DNA from: Acidobacteriales bacterium 59-55
Lineage (GTDB): Bacteria > Acidobacteriota > Terriglobia > Terriglobales > Acidobacteriaceae
Length of the DNA stretch: 64,000 nucleotides
Assembly: GCA_001897435.1 (NCBI GenBank)
Contig: MKSV01000004.1
Span: 542,666 to 606,665 of the forward strand
Reading direction: 5' to 3'
Of this stretch, positions 1 to 8,591 are shown in pieces. The translations under genes and the position numbers were made by a program. Every line of letters begins with the position of its first letter. Positions within the stretch are counted from its first letter, which is position 1. Under the pieces are notes generated by a model, which had not been told where the DNA came from, ran no database searches, and saw nothing but the letters and a program-made list of their open reading frames with translations.

Positions 1-82
1 AGGCGACAGTCGAATTATCGAGCAGTCCGCCCAATGTCAAATTCGACGAGAAGCGTTAGCATGAAATAAAAGGCCTGAGTAG

Positions 83-876
83 TTGGCCGATATTCATCGC
101 AAAAAAAATGATTCTGTAGCGCGGCACACAACTACGATGCAGTCCGAATTCACTTACGACAGCACTCCACGTTTTGTACACTTTTCCTATAGGTTCACCG
201 GCAAAGAAAGAGATACAGAATCAGGGCTCGACTACTTCGGGGCTAGATACTACGGAAGTTCGATGGGACGCTTCATGAGCCCCGATCCTGGCTGGTTACA
301 GCAGGCCGATCCGATGAATCCGCAGACGTGGAATCAATATTCGTACGGATTGAACAATCCGCTAATAAATACCGACCCTACCGGGAAAACATGCCAGACA
401 ACTCTAGCGATAACACGGTCTACGACGACAATGACGGTAAAGGGTGTGCAACGGTCGATAAGGCGGATAGGAAGTCCGCTCCCAGCGCCACAGTTTATGC
501 GGACGGACGCTATGATTTGGCGACTGAATCACAGAACGCTCAGACCAATCAATATGTCACGAGCTGGTTGCAAACTCAGGCACCGCAATATCCAACTCAG
601 ATTTCGTCGCAAGGCCAACAACTCTTGAAGGAACTGGCGAAAGATACCGCTGGAGTTCCGACAGTCTGCTCCGTGGGTGCCTATGCACAACTCGGTGGGG
701 GAGCCGGAGCCGTAGGAGGTTCGTACGATTCAAATAGTGGTGCTAAGGGCTATGGAACGGTGAGGCCGATCCCAGGTGACATCGCCAGCAATATCTCTCC
801 AGTGAGCATCTCTGTCAAAGGGGATACAAACGGACATTACAGCGGTGGTCTGACAATCCGTAATCCCGTCACCTGA
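83..876 (+). pseudogene. Rhs C-terminal tip 1, frameshifted
   Basis: Carries the end of an Rhs core (FTGKERDTESGLDYFGARYY, then GRFMSPDP and NQYSYGLNNPL) followed by a variable tip. The core reads in frame 2 up to about position 395 (DPTGKTC). The tip then continues in frame 1 (DNSSDNTVYDDNDGKGC, ending NPVT at 876), so a one-base indel breaks the gene. Rhs tips are normally polymorphic toxin domains on large secreted proteins. Here only the last part of the core remains, with no signal or shell repeats, so this is an orphan cassette. The tip is glycine- and serine-rich near its end and I do not recognise its toxin family. Confidence 0.75.
194..275 (+). repeat. Rhs core repeat, copy 1 of 3
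   Basis: About 80 bp encoding the conserved Rhs hallmark that precedes the tip. Near-identical DNA recurs at about 1361-1440 and 2691-2765. These blocks can serve as homology for tip exchange. Confidence 0.8.
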
Positions 877-992
877 GTGGGTGGTGGAATTTCGGTTAAT
901 AACCAAGGAAGGCCAACAGTGAGCGCAAGTTGGGCACCCAATCCTCTAACTGTTGGCGCGACGGCAACACTCGGCACAATGGGAGATCCAAA

Positions 993-1229
993 ATGTCAGC
1001 CCCATCCATAGTCGACCGACTGTTCCACGGTCCGCACTCTAACTACCTCATCGTGTTGGTTGTTGCGGTAGTCCTCGCAATCAGATTATGCTTCGTGGAC
1101 ATTTTCATTGACGAAAGTGAATCTCCTCCTTCCGAAGAAGCTAGGGAACGTTGGGGACTTAAGGCAACTAAGGTGACCAGGCCTCTCATGGTTGCTGCCT
1201 TCGTTCTAATCGCTGCTTTTGCGATATAG
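993..1229 (+). CDS. small two-helix membrane protein, possible immunity protein
   Basis: Codes for about 78 residues starting at ATG 993, with GGGAG eight bases upstream. There are two hydrophobic segments: one around residues 15-35 (NYLIVLVVAVVLAIRLCFV) and one at the C-terminus (PLMVAAFVLIAAFAI), joined by an acidic loop. It sits directly after the first Rhs tip and before the second, the usual place for an immunity gene. The function is an inference from position; I recognise no family. Confidence 0.45.
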   Translation: MSAPSIVDRLFHGPHSNYLIVLVVAVVLAIRLCFVDIFIDESESPPSEEARERWGLKATKVTRPLMVAAFVLIAAFAI

Positions 1230-1243
1230 AAAATCTTGCAACC

Positions 1244-2128
1244 ATGAAGGTGTCGCTGCCTGTCTCGGAGGAGCGAAACGTCAGTACGATGCAGACTGAC
1301 TTCGTCTACGATTGCACGCTAAATTGTTGGCGGCAGTGTGTTTTAAGCCCATCCCGTTATACCGGCAAAGAACGAGACTCAGAATCAGGGCTGGACTACT
1401 TCGGGGCCAGATACTACGGCTCCAGCATGGGACGTTGGATGTCGCCCGACAACGGAATAGACCAAAACAAGGAAGATCCTCAGAGTTGGAATCTCTATTC
1501 GTATGTGAGAAATAACCCGGTAAACAGAATAGATCCGAACGGTCGACTGACCATTATCGTTCCCGGTACCGGATGGAGTTCAAACGACTGGAATACCAAC
1601 ATGAAACTGGCGAATGAAGCTCGTCAAGAGTTTCGCGACTCAGATGTTCGCATCTTGAACTGGAGCGGCTCGCTCACTAATGGTGCTCGGCTCGATGGTG
1701 CAAATATGCTTTCCGATATGGTAAGTAGTCATACCTTTGCTCCGGGTGAGCAACTGAATGTGATTGCCCATAGCCGTGGTGGAGATGAGGCCATCGATGC
1801 AACCGCTAGCTTGACACATCCGATAGATAATTTCATCACACTCGCAACCCCGTACTATAACGATTCATCTGACATGGCTAACATCAAGAACTGATAAATG
1901 TCACGACCAGCCAGGATTGGGTACAGCTTCTTAATTCAAATATGAGTTCAAACCCACGGATATAACGGAGCGCACGACATCACGCTGAACGCAAACGGCT
2001 ATGGGCATATAGCATCGCACTTTGCGATATGGCAAAACGATTCGCTTCGTTCGCAATGGTGGCAGTTCTGGCAGCAAAATTCGAGTGACACTTGGGACCC
2101 AAGTACAAACACTCTGACCGCACATTAG
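1244..2128 (+). pseudogene. Rhs C-terminal tip 2 with alpha/beta-hydrolase-like domain, frameshifted
   Basis: An Rhs core end (YTGKERDSESGLDYFGARYY) is followed by a tip that looks like a lipase-type alpha/beta hydrolase. It has IIVPGTGWSSNDW near the start, a nucleophile elbow IAHSRGGDE and, after the break, YGH as a possible catalytic histidine. The frame 2 reading stops at 1894, continues in frame 1 to about 1955 (VTTSQDWVQLLNSN), then returns to frame 2 (GYNGAHDITLNANGYGH) and ends at 2128. Two compensating indels therefore interrupt the gene. If intact it would be a membrane-lipid-directed toxin, which is an inference. Confidence 0.7.
1361..1440 (+). repeat. Rhs core repeat, copy 2 of 3
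   Basis: Second copy of the conserved Rhs hallmark DNA. Similarity to copy 1 extends upstream to a shared TACGATGCAG segment at about 134 and 1286, so the duplicated unit is longer than the core motif alone. Confidence 0.75.
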
Positions 2129-2172
2129 CTTATGATTCTATGGCTTGAACAAGAGGATACGTTGGTGAATCT

Positions 2173-2676
2173 ATGACGCGATTTCTTGCTGTGTGTTCTA
2201 GCATTCTTTTTTTGGGTATTGACTGGTGCCTGTCAGCACTGGTTCTCTGGTGGTCGTACGATATGGCCGCACAGATCAGAGGTGGTGTCTATAGCCATAA
2301 CCATGCCTTGGCTCTTGTCCTCAAGATGGGGCTGCTCACCACCATACTTACCGGCGTGGTCTGGTTCTTCGCCGGTAGATTTCGAAAGATCACTAAGTGG
2401 AAGTTGATGGTCTGGAGCGCCATGTGGAGAACGGCACTTCTGGAAGCCGGATACGCTCTTCTTGCTGTGGCAAGACGACAGTTATGGCGTCCGAGCCAAG
2501 GCTTAGGTGACAGCAACATGTTTTTCCCGATTGTAGGCCATCTAAATGCACAGTTCTTTGCAGAGTGGAAATGGTTGTCCTTTCTCCTTCTTGTGGTCCC
2601 TGCTATGGGTGTGATTTCAGGGATACTCTACTACCTGTACGCTAGAGTCTCTATATTTTATGAGCAACGCGCTTGA
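2173..2676 (+). CDS. four-helix membrane protein, possible immunity protein
   Basis: A 167-residue protein with about four hydrophobic stretches (residues about 5-30, 50-68, a weaker segment near 85-100, and 135-160) and no recognised domain. It lies between the hydrolase-like Rhs tip and the third Rhs fragment. If the neighbouring tip attacked membranes, a membrane immunity protein would make sense, but this is inferred only from position. Its end overlaps the start of the next Rhs fragment (ATG 2660). Confidence 0.5.
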   Translation: MTRFLAVCSSILFLGIDWCLSALVLWWSYDMAAQIRGGVYSHNHALALVLKMGLLTTILTGVVWFFAGRFRKITKWKLMVWSAMWRTALLEAGYALLAVARRQLWRPSQGLGDSNMFFPIVGHLNAQFFAEWKWLSFLLLVVPAMGVISGILYYLYARVSIFYEQRA

Positions 2677-3196
2677 ACATCGGCATCACTTCACCGGCAA
2701 AGAAAGAGACTCCGAATCCGGACTCGACTACTTCGGGGCCAGGTACTACGGTGCCAGCATGGGGAGATTTACTACTCCTGATCGTACATTCCTCAACATT
2801 CGCTGAGTGTTCAATCCACAACGCTGGAACATGTATTCGTATGGCCTCAATAACCCTCTAAGCAACATCGATCCAGACGGCAATGAAGCCATACCTGTTG
2901 TCTATCCAAACTACATGGCCAATTCACGTGGCAATACCCCTGCTCCCACCGGTCACGCAGGTTCTTGTAGAGCAAAACGGAAAGACTCACTACTTCGAGT
3001 ACGGTCGCTATCCGAATGGCAATCAACCTACATCGGATGGGGCAATTAGAGAGGCAGCAACACCAGATGTTCAGAGGGACGCTTCGGGAAATATCACTCC
3101 AGACTCTATGAACAACCTTCTTCAAAGTCTTTCAAACTCCAGTGGTCGCAGTGGATCGGTCGAAGCGCTTGTTATCCCTACTACGTCTGGAGAAGA
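2660..3196 (+). pseudogene. Rhs C-terminal tip 3, interrupted by stop, frameshift and IS66
   Basis: Opens in frame 2 at ATG 2660 with FTGKERDSESGLDYFGARYY, hits a stop at 2804, and continues in the same frame with NPQRWNMYSYGLNNPL. It then shifts to frame 0 near 2930, where VLVEQNGKTHYFEYGRYPNG and a later GNITPDS stretch are readable. The end coincides with an IS66 terminus at 3197. The tip resembles the small FEYGRY-type tips seen after Rhs cores, but I cannot name its activity. Confidence 0.65.
2691..2765 (+). repeat. Rhs core repeat, copy 3 of 3
   Basis: Third copy of the Rhs hallmark DNA (starts TCACCGGCAAAGAAAGAGAC). Confidence 0.75.
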
Positions 3197-3254
3197 GTAA
3201 GCGTCCGGTCCTGGCCGTGTATACATCGTAGGTTTTTGGCTTGACGATGTTTGG

Positions 3255-3641
3255 ATGGTTGACTCTGAAGTGAGTGATGGGATGGTGTCGTCCCCACGTC
3301 GCCGTCGCAGTGCTGAGGAGCGGCGTCTGATTGTGGAAGAGACGCTGGAGGCAGGCTCTTCGGTGGCTCGCGTGGCGCGGAAGCATGGGATCAACGCGAA
3401 CCAGGTATTTATGTGGCTGCGGTTGTATCGCTCGGGTCATCTCGGAGGGGCGCCAGCGAGCGGGCTGACGTTGCTCCCGGTGACTGTGTGCGATGACGCG
3501 AAGCCTGCTGGGGGTAAGTCCGTCACCTCCGATTCGGCTGGCGCGGTCCAAATCGAGTTGCCGAACGGGGTACGGGTCAGCCTCGAAGGCAGCGTTGATC
3601 CTGCCGTCGCTCGTGCGGTGCTTGAGAGTCTGCGCTCTTGA
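3255..3641 (+). CDS. tnpA: IS66 accessory protein TnpA
   Basis: A 128-residue protein with a helix-turn-helix (EAGSSVARVARKHGINANQV at about residues 31-50, then FMWLRLYRSG), typical of the IS66 first gene. It is required with TnpB for IS66 transposition in the family. Its TGA overlaps the TTG from which tnpB reads (3638), the normal translationally coupled arrangement. This gene is intact although the element is not. Confidence 0.85.
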   Translation: MVDSEVSDGMVSSPRRRRSAEERRLIVEETLEAGSSVARVARKHGINANQVFMWLRLYRSGHLGGAPASGLTLLPVTVCDDAKPAGGKSVTSDSAGAVQIELPNGVRVSLEGSVDPAVARAVLESLRS

Positions 3642-3986
3642 TCGAGATTCCTGCGGGCACACGGATCTGGCTTGCGGCAGGCGTGACGGACATGCGGCGG
3701 GGCTTCCACGGACTCAGCGCCCAGGTCCAGACGGTGCTCGAACGGCAGCCGCTCTCGGGTCACGTCTTTGTCTTTCGCGGAAGACGAGGCGACATGCTGA
3801 AGGGTGCTCTGGTTTGATGGTGACGGCCTATGTCTTTTGTCGAAGCGACTTGAACGAGGGCGATTTGTCTGGCCGCAGGCAAGCAGTGGAACCGTCTCAC
3901 TCAGCCGCGCTCAGCTCTCGATGCTGCTGGAAGGGATCGACTGGCGAGCACCCATCCGAACAACTCAGCCGGTGTTGCAGGTGTGA
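3638..3986 (+). pseudogene. tnpB: IS66 TnpB, broken by a one-base insertion
   Basis: Frame 2 gives IPAGTRIWLAAGVTDMRRGF and HVFVFRGRRGDMLK, the classic TnpB sequence, then stops at GALV. The remainder (VLWFDGDGLCLLSKRLERGR, FVWP) is read from 3804 in frame 0. One extra G in the GGG run at 3802-3804 accounts for the shift. The downstream part lacks its own convincing start, so the protein is probably not made whole. Confidence 0.8.
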
Positions 3987-4053
3987 GTCTTACTCTTTTG
4001 CCCGCGCGGTTTTTCTGCTTTTAATGGGCGACCGTTTATGCCATACTTCGCAC

Positions 4054-4620
4054 ATGCTGACGGCCCCGCTTCCCGATCTCGACTCGCTTCATCTTGAAGC
4101 CGCGAAGGCACTGCTGATCGCTCAGCATAAGAGCTACACCGCGACCTTGACCTCACGCACCAGCGAGATCGAACGGCTCGAACTGCTGGTGGACAAGCTG
4201 CAACGCATGCTTTTCGGGACGAACAGCGAGAAGGTGCTCCGGCAGATCGAACAGCTCGAACTCCAGCTTGAAGAACTCCAGGCCGCCAACGCCATCGAAG
4301 AGAAGCACACAGCCTCCTCTGAACAGCCTGTTGTTGCGAAGCCCTTCCGCCGCCCGCTCCCCGAGCACCGTCCGCGTGAGGTCCACACGCATATGCCGGA
4401 TCATGATGCTTGCCCCGATTGCGGCGGCAGTCTGCGTGAACTCGGGCAAGATACCGCCGAGATGCTGGAGTATGTGCGGGCCTGCTTCAAGGTGATCCGC
4501 CATGTGCGTCCGAAGCTGAGCTGCGACACCTGCGACCGCATCGTGCAGTCACCGTCGCCATCCCGTCCAATTGTGCATCTTTCCCTGCGCGTGCCGACTC
4601 CGGATTGTCCAGACTCTTAG
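4054..4620 (+). pseudogene. tnpC: IS66 transposase TnpC, C-terminally truncated
   Basis: Residues 1 to about 172 are typical IS66 TnpC. They include a leucine-rich coiled coil with RMLFGTNSEK, then a zinc-binding region (CPDCGGSLRELG and KLSCDTCDRIVQSPSPSRPI). The DDE catalytic domain that should follow is absent. From about 4571 the frame runs through unrelated sequence to a stop at 4620. It cannot be an active transposase. Confidence 0.8.
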
Positions 4621-5365
4621 GAATCTGAAGTGGGGTCTCAGCTCCATCTTCGAGTGTGCTATCAAGTACGGATATGTCACGTCGAATCCCGCTCGTGGTG
4701 CGGACCTTCCCCCGGAAGAGATCAAGGAACAAAAGGAACTGCCGACCGGTGACCAGCTTCAGCAGCTGATTGGGGCCCTCAAGGAACCCATCAGTACGGC
4801 TGTATGGCTGGTCGCTGTGAGCAGTGTTCGACCGGAGGAGCTGGCGTTCAAGTGGAAGGATCTGGACGCCGGGAAGCGGATGTTGTGGGTCGTGCGCGCG
4901 GTCAATCGCGGCAAGCTCCACACGCCGAAGTATCACCGCGCTAATCGTCCCATCCGGCTGACGGATGCGGACGTCGAGCGTCTGCTCACGCTGAAGCGGC
5001 TGCGCAACGCGACGGACGACGACTGGATGTTTCCGAACCGCATCAAGAAACCGGGAAAGAAGATGAAGCCCGGTCCGTTCCGGCACGAAGAGCTTCTCGG
5101 TAGGGTGATCCAGCCTGTCGCCGACGAGCTTGGCCTTCCGCACATTACGTGGCGTCTCCTGCGGCATTGGGGGGCAATACAGATGGTGGAGGCGCGGGTA
5201 CCGCTCAAGGCAGCGCAGGAACGCCTTGGCCACTCGCGTCCCGATATTCTTCTCGGCTTCTACGCGCATGTCCTTGATGCTTCGGCGGACATGGCAGCGG
5301 CGACGATGAGCGGACAGTTGGGAGGCGGATTTTCCGCTCCCGTTGCCGCTCATACGGCCGATTAA
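4571..5365 (+). pseudogene. tyrosine recombinase (phage-type integrase), N-terminus deleted
   Basis: From about residue 14 it reads as the second half of an integrase: the end of a core-binding domain (LRNLKWGLSSIFECAIKYGY), then a catalytic domain with arginine I in SSVRPEEL, a TWRLLRHWGA block, LGHS, and the nucleophile in FYAHV. The H of the usual HxxR is an R here (WRLLR). The N-terminal arm-binding part is missing because the gene is joined directly to truncated tnpC and has no start of its own. It ends about 90 bp from the tRNA-Cys fragment, the normal place for an integrase of a tRNA-targeting element. Confidence 0.8.
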
Positions 5366-5453
5366 TCAGGGCTTATTGCCAATTGGCTGCCTTATTGGCT
5401 GCCATGGCAAAAAGTCTGTTTCGATTAATCGCTCTAAGTTGTTGAGAGGATGT

Positions 5454-5498
5454 TGGAGGCGCGGGTCGGGATCGAACCGACGCATAAAGGTTTTGCAG
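5454..5498 (-). other. attachment site: 3' fragment of a tRNA-Cys(GCA) gene
   Basis: On the minus strand this reads as an anticodon loop CTGCAAA (anticodon GCA), the 3' anticodon strand ACCTT, variable TATGC, a perfect T-arm (GTCGG-TTCGATC-CCGAC), acceptor CCGCGCC, discriminator T and CCA. Beyond the anticodon loop the 5' half is missing: the pairing partner of ACCTT is replaced by a T run. This is the usual scar of an element that integrates at the anticodon loop and duplicates the tRNA 3' end. The CCA side faces lower coordinates, so the bounded element should extend to the right. Confidence 0.85.
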
Positions 5499-5893
5499 TT
5501 TTTTGCGCGCCTGCTAAGTAGTTGTGAAAACAAGGCACTTCCGTCGGAACGGGTGCTCCAAAATAGCTGGGTTTTGTATCATTTTTCACCTAATTGGCAG
5601 CGTAATGGCAGCGTGAAAATCTCCTTTCCTTATGCGGACGAGCCGTCTGAAAACTGGGCTCACAATTCCTCCCCGTGGCAGGAGGCCGCAGGAACACGGT
5701 GACCGTTTCAATGCGCCTTTGGTGATTGTCCCTGAAAACTGTTTGCGTTCACAAAATGAAGGCACAATTCTCTCCGCCCGTCTTTGTCACGCGGCAGATT
5801 GAGAACTGGGGCAGCTAGAGGATGCGGAAGGCAAAGCCGAGAATCCAGTTTCAACAATAAATCGGAATCCCCACCCCGTGACGGCTTACAAAT
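5499..5893. other. no gene seen: left edge of the ICE
   Basis: About 395 bp between the attachment site and the first promoter. Frames here are open only as short, unconvincing readings. I see no terminator and no convincing repeat. Confidence 0.5.
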
Positions 5894-5922
5894 TTGACTG
5901 AGTTTGGGAATCGCCCCATGCT
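5894..5922 (+). promoter_or_regulatory. candidate promoter of the moxR-virB9-virB10 operon
   Basis: TTGACT at 5894 followed by GAGTTT, with CATGCT 17 bases after the hexamer. The same TTGACYGAGTTT string occurs at 11096 and 30839 in front of two other operons of the element. The -10 match is poor, so an activator may be needed, or the motif may be an operator. Confidence 0.5.
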
Positions 5923-5947
5923 GGCACCGCACTTGAGGGAGGTGTCT

Positions 5948-6229
5948 ATGGGAGAGCGGACAAGGCGGCTCGCGGTTGCTGTCTCGCTAACGGTTCTCGA
6001 CGCCGTCGTGGCCGTGCACTACGGCGGCCCGGTCTGGCGCGCATTCGCCGGGATCATCTGGAGCAGATTGCTGTTGCTGCTGCTCGCCGCTCTATGGGCG
6101 ACTTCGCTCCTAAATCTGTGGGTTCGCGCATACTACGATCTGCAGCAGCTGTTTCGATACCGCGATGCGGCCCTCTCGAGTTGTGCGGAGATACTTCCGG
6201 CAGAGCTGGTGGAGGACCGCGATGTTTGA
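5948..6229 (+). CDS. small membrane protein, first gene of the T4SS operon
   Basis: Start chosen at ATG 5948, preceded by GAGGGAGGTG, giving 93 residues. A weakly hydrophobic N-terminus (VAVSLTVLDAVVAV) is followed by a strong membrane segment (WSRLLLLLLAALWATSLLNL) and a short polar tail. Its stop overlaps the start of the moxR-like gene (ATGTTTGA), indicating translational coupling. I recognise no family. The position suggests a membrane partner of the ATPase or secretion channel. Confidence 0.6.
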   Translation: MGERTRRLAVAVSLTVLDAVVAVHYGGPVWRAFAGIIWSRLLLLLLAALWATSLLNLWVRAYYDLQQLFRYRDAALSSCAEILPAELVEDRDV

Positions 6230-7142
6230 TTCGCTTGCTGAACTCTCGAATAAACTCTCAGCGACCGGCTACTTCATTGACCCTGTAATGGTCCAGGTTA
6301 TCTTTCTGGCCGCGAAGTTGAAAAAACCTCTGCTGCTTGAAGGTCCTGCTGGCTCCGGCAAGACGCAGCTCGCCCTGTCTGTTGCGGCTGCAGCCGATAC
6401 CCATGTCGAGCGCCTGCAATGCTATCGCGGAGTCAGCGAGGACAAAGCCATCGGGCGTTTCGACGAGGGGCTGCAGCGACTCTACATGGAGTTCTCGAAA
6501 GGCCAGCACGAGAACTGGCAGACCGTGCAGACAAGTTTGAAGGGGCGCGATTTCTTTCGTCCCGGTCCGCTAATGCGTGCCCTCGAGTGCGAGCGGCCTT
6601 GCGTGTTGCTCATCGACGAACTCGACAAGGTGGATGATGGATTTGAGGCGATGCTGTTGGAGATCCTCTCCGCCTGGCAACTCTCGATTCCTGAATTCGG
6701 GACGGTTGAAGCCAAAAGCATCCCGTTCGTCGTTCTGACCAGCAATGAAGAGAGGCGCCTGGGCGATCCGATTCGTAGACGTAGCCTTTACGTGCGCGTC
6801 GAGCATCCGACCCCGCAACGTGAATCGGAGATCATCGCGAGCCGCACACCGGACGCCGATGAGGAGTTTCACCGCGAGATAGCAGGCATCGCCCTTTCGT
6901 TTCGCAACTACTCGTTGGAGAAACCGCCTTCTGTCTCAGAGATGATCGACTTCGCCAACGCTTTGCAATTGCTTGGCGCCGATCATGTCACCGAAGAGTA
7001 TCGAGATGTTCTGCTGCCCTTCTTGGCGAAAACCGAGAAGGACCGTCGCCACTTGCTTCTCCGCGAAGGCTTCAAGAGCCTCCTCGATGATGGAGCGCGC
7101 TTTGCTCAGAAGATGGCGTTTCCAGGAGGTGCAGGATCATGA
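6222..7142 (+). CDS. MoxR-type AAA+ ATPase
   Basis: 306 residues from ATG 6222. Walker A is GPAGSGKT (residues 41-48) and Walker B is VLLIDELDK (D132/E133). A sensor region follows (VVLTSNEERRLGDPIRRRSL), a layout typical of MoxR-family AAA+ proteins. Such ATPases usually act as chaperones that remodel protein complexes. It is co-transcribed with transglycosylase, virB9 and virB10 genes through overlapping stop/start codons, so it probably serves the conjugation apparatus. No VirB11 ATPase gene was found, and this protein might take over an assembly role, which is speculative. Confidence 0.8.
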   Translation: MFDSLAELSNKLSATGYFIDPVMVQVIFLAAKLKKPLLLEGPAGSGKTQLALSVAAAADTHVERLQCYRGVSEDKAIGRFDEGLQRLYMEFSKGQHENWQTVQTSLKGRDFFRPGPLMRALECERPCVLLIDELDKVDDGFEAMLLEILSAWQLSIPEFGTVEAKSIPFVVLTSNEERRLGDPIRRRSLYVRVEHPTPQRESEIIASRTPDADEEFHREIAGIALSFRNYSLEKPPSVSEMIDFANALQLLGADHVTEEYRDVLLPFLAKTEKDRRHLLLREGFKSLLDDGARFAQKMAFPGGAGS

Positions 7143-7612
7143 AGTGGATGCTCCCGTTATTGCTTCTCACGCTTGCTCGCTATACCCAGGCGGAGGTACC
7201 GGCTTCGACGGCGGAACGGTGCGTTCAGCATTACGCAAACTATTATCACGTACCACCTGAGCTGATTGCCGCTCTCATCGACGTGGAATCGCAATGGAAC
7301 CCTCGCGCGCTCTCGAACAAGGGAGCGATGGGGCTGATGCAGCTTATGCCAGAAACCGCTCGGCGCTTTGGAGCATTTCGGCCGTTCGATATCGACCAGA
7401 ACGTCGCGGCTGGCACACGATACGTGACCACCTTGATGTGGGAGTTCCACGGCGATCTTCGTCTGGTCGCCGCGGCCTATTACGCGGGTGACCGCTGGGT
7501 AGGGCAGAAGCAGCTCAACTACCGCAATCCGGACGTCATTGCGTACGTCCAGGCGGTCCGAAGGCAGTACATGATGCGAAAATATGCGGCCGGAAGGCTG
7601 ACGAGGAGATGA
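7139..7612 (+). CDS. lytic transglycosylase, VirB1-like
   Basis: 157 residues. An N-terminal signal peptide (MKWMLPLLLLTLARYTQA) is followed by an SLT domain: catalytic glutamate E50 in ALIDVESQWNP, then SNKGAMGLMQLMPETA and later AAYYAG. It should cut peptidoglycan in the periplasm to make room for the secretion channel, the role of VirB1 in type IV systems. ATGA overlap with moxR places it in the same operon. Confidence 0.88.
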   Translation: MKWMLPLLLLTLARYTQAEVPASTAERCVQHYANYYHVPPELIAALIDVESQWNPRALSNKGAMGLMQLMPETARRFGAFRPFDIDQNVAAGTRYVTTLMWEFHGDLRLVAAAYYAGDRWVGQKQLNYRNPDVIAYVQAVRRQYMMRKYAAGRLTRR

Positions 7613-7617
7613 ACACG

Positions 7618-8574
7618 ATGAAACTTCGCTGGCTAATTCCGGTCGCAATCCTTTTTCCACTCCGGCTCCAGGCCTCTGGCCCTGCCGTAAACGGGCGCGT
7701 CGCTACGGTCACCATCAATCCGAACGAAGTCACCGTTCTCCATTTGCGGCCCGAGTTCGAGTCGTCCATCCATATGCCCGACGAGATCACTTCCATTGTT
7801 CTCGGAAGCCCTGGATCTTTTAAGGCGGAACACAATGAGGGCGAACCAGAATACGTCTATGTAAAACCCATCACCAAGAATCCAGCCGAGTCGAACCTTC
7901 TCATCGCAACCAAGTCGGGCCAGCATGTGACGTTGGAACTCATCAGTGAAGGTGCTGAGGTGACCGGTCCCGACGGGCCCGTCGATTTCTTGATTGAATA
8001 CCGCGCTAAACGAAGCTTCTTGATCGTTTCTGATCCTCCGTCTTTGCCTCTTTCCGAGGTCCGGGACAAGAAGCCCGAACCCAGCGCTACGGGATCGGGC
8101 GCGCGACTCAACATGATCGCTCCTTCCGCTCTCGATGAGGAGTTCGAACAACAGGAGCGAATCAACGCACCACATTGGACCAAATGGGACGGCAACCAAA
8201 TCGAGACCTCGATTGGCGACATCCGGCAATGGAACAATGAGACGGTTATTTCCTATTCCATCTACAACAGTTCAGACCAGCCGGTCGAGATCGTTCCGCC
8301 GCAGATACAGATTAGTGGCCGCAAGGTGGGGAAAAAGAAGAAGAAGGAAGGCAACGGCATCATCTCCGACCAACTCGAAATCCGCGACCACAAGCTGAGT
8401 GCGACGAGGCTTGAGCCAGGTGGACGCGTTGACGGTGTCGTTATGTTCGACCGTCCGAATTTCAAGCAATCGACGGAGAAGCTATTTCTGCAGCTTGCGC
8501 AAGCGGATCAGGTGGATCGGCCCATCTTGATCCGTCTCCCGTTCACCCCACCCATCGCGTCCGATCGCCAGTAG
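7618..8574 (+). CDS. virB9: VirB9/TrbG-like T4SS outer-membrane-complex protein
   Basis: 318 residues from ATG 7618. That ATG is preferred over 7609 because GAGGAG lies nine bases ahead. It has a signal peptide (LRWLIPVAILFPLRLQASG), an N-terminal beta domain with YVYVKPITKNPAESNLLIAT, and a C-terminal domain beginning around WNNETVISYSIYNSSDQPVE. This two-domain layout is that of VirB9/TrbG, which forms the core channel with VirB7 and VirB10. A lysine cluster (GKKKKKEG) lies in the C-terminal domain. The next gene is virB10, as expected. A second VirB9-like protein is at 23047. Confidence 0.75.
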   Translation: MKLRWLIPVAILFPLRLQASGPAVNGRVATVTINPNEVTVLHLRPEFESSIHMPDEITSIVLGSPGSFKAEHNEGEPEYVYVKPITKNPAESNLLIATKSGQHVTLELISEGAEVTGPDGPVDFLIEYRAKRSFLIVSDPPSLPLSEVRDKKPEPSATGSGARLNMIAPSALDEEFEQQERINAPHWTKWDGNQIETSIGDIRQWNNETVISYSIYNSSDQPVEIVPPQIQISGRKVGKKKKKEGNGIISDQLEIRDHKLSATRLEPGGRVDGVVMFDRPNFKQSTEKLFLQLAQADQVDRPILIRLPFTPPIASDRQ

Positions 8575-8591
8575 AGAGGAGTTTGAACACT

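Larger units (their letters stand above)
3197..4570 (+). mobile_element. IS66-family element, right end deleted
   Basis: The left end begins GTAAGCG, the typical IS66 terminal sequence, inside the third Rhs tip. The three IS66 genes follow in the usual order: tnpA, tnpB, tnpC. tnpC stops matching at about 4570, where integrase sequence begins, so the right half including the catalytic part and the right terminal repeat is missing. The copy is dead. Confidence 0.8.

Noticed and set aside
4487..5353. Long antisense frame over the integrase
   Set aside because: The plus strand encodes clear recombinase motifs; the antisense product is Arg-rich and has no recognisable domain.
5343..5702. Open frame across the attachment site
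   Set aside because: Runs through the tRNA-Cys fragment and noncoding flank; no ribosome site.
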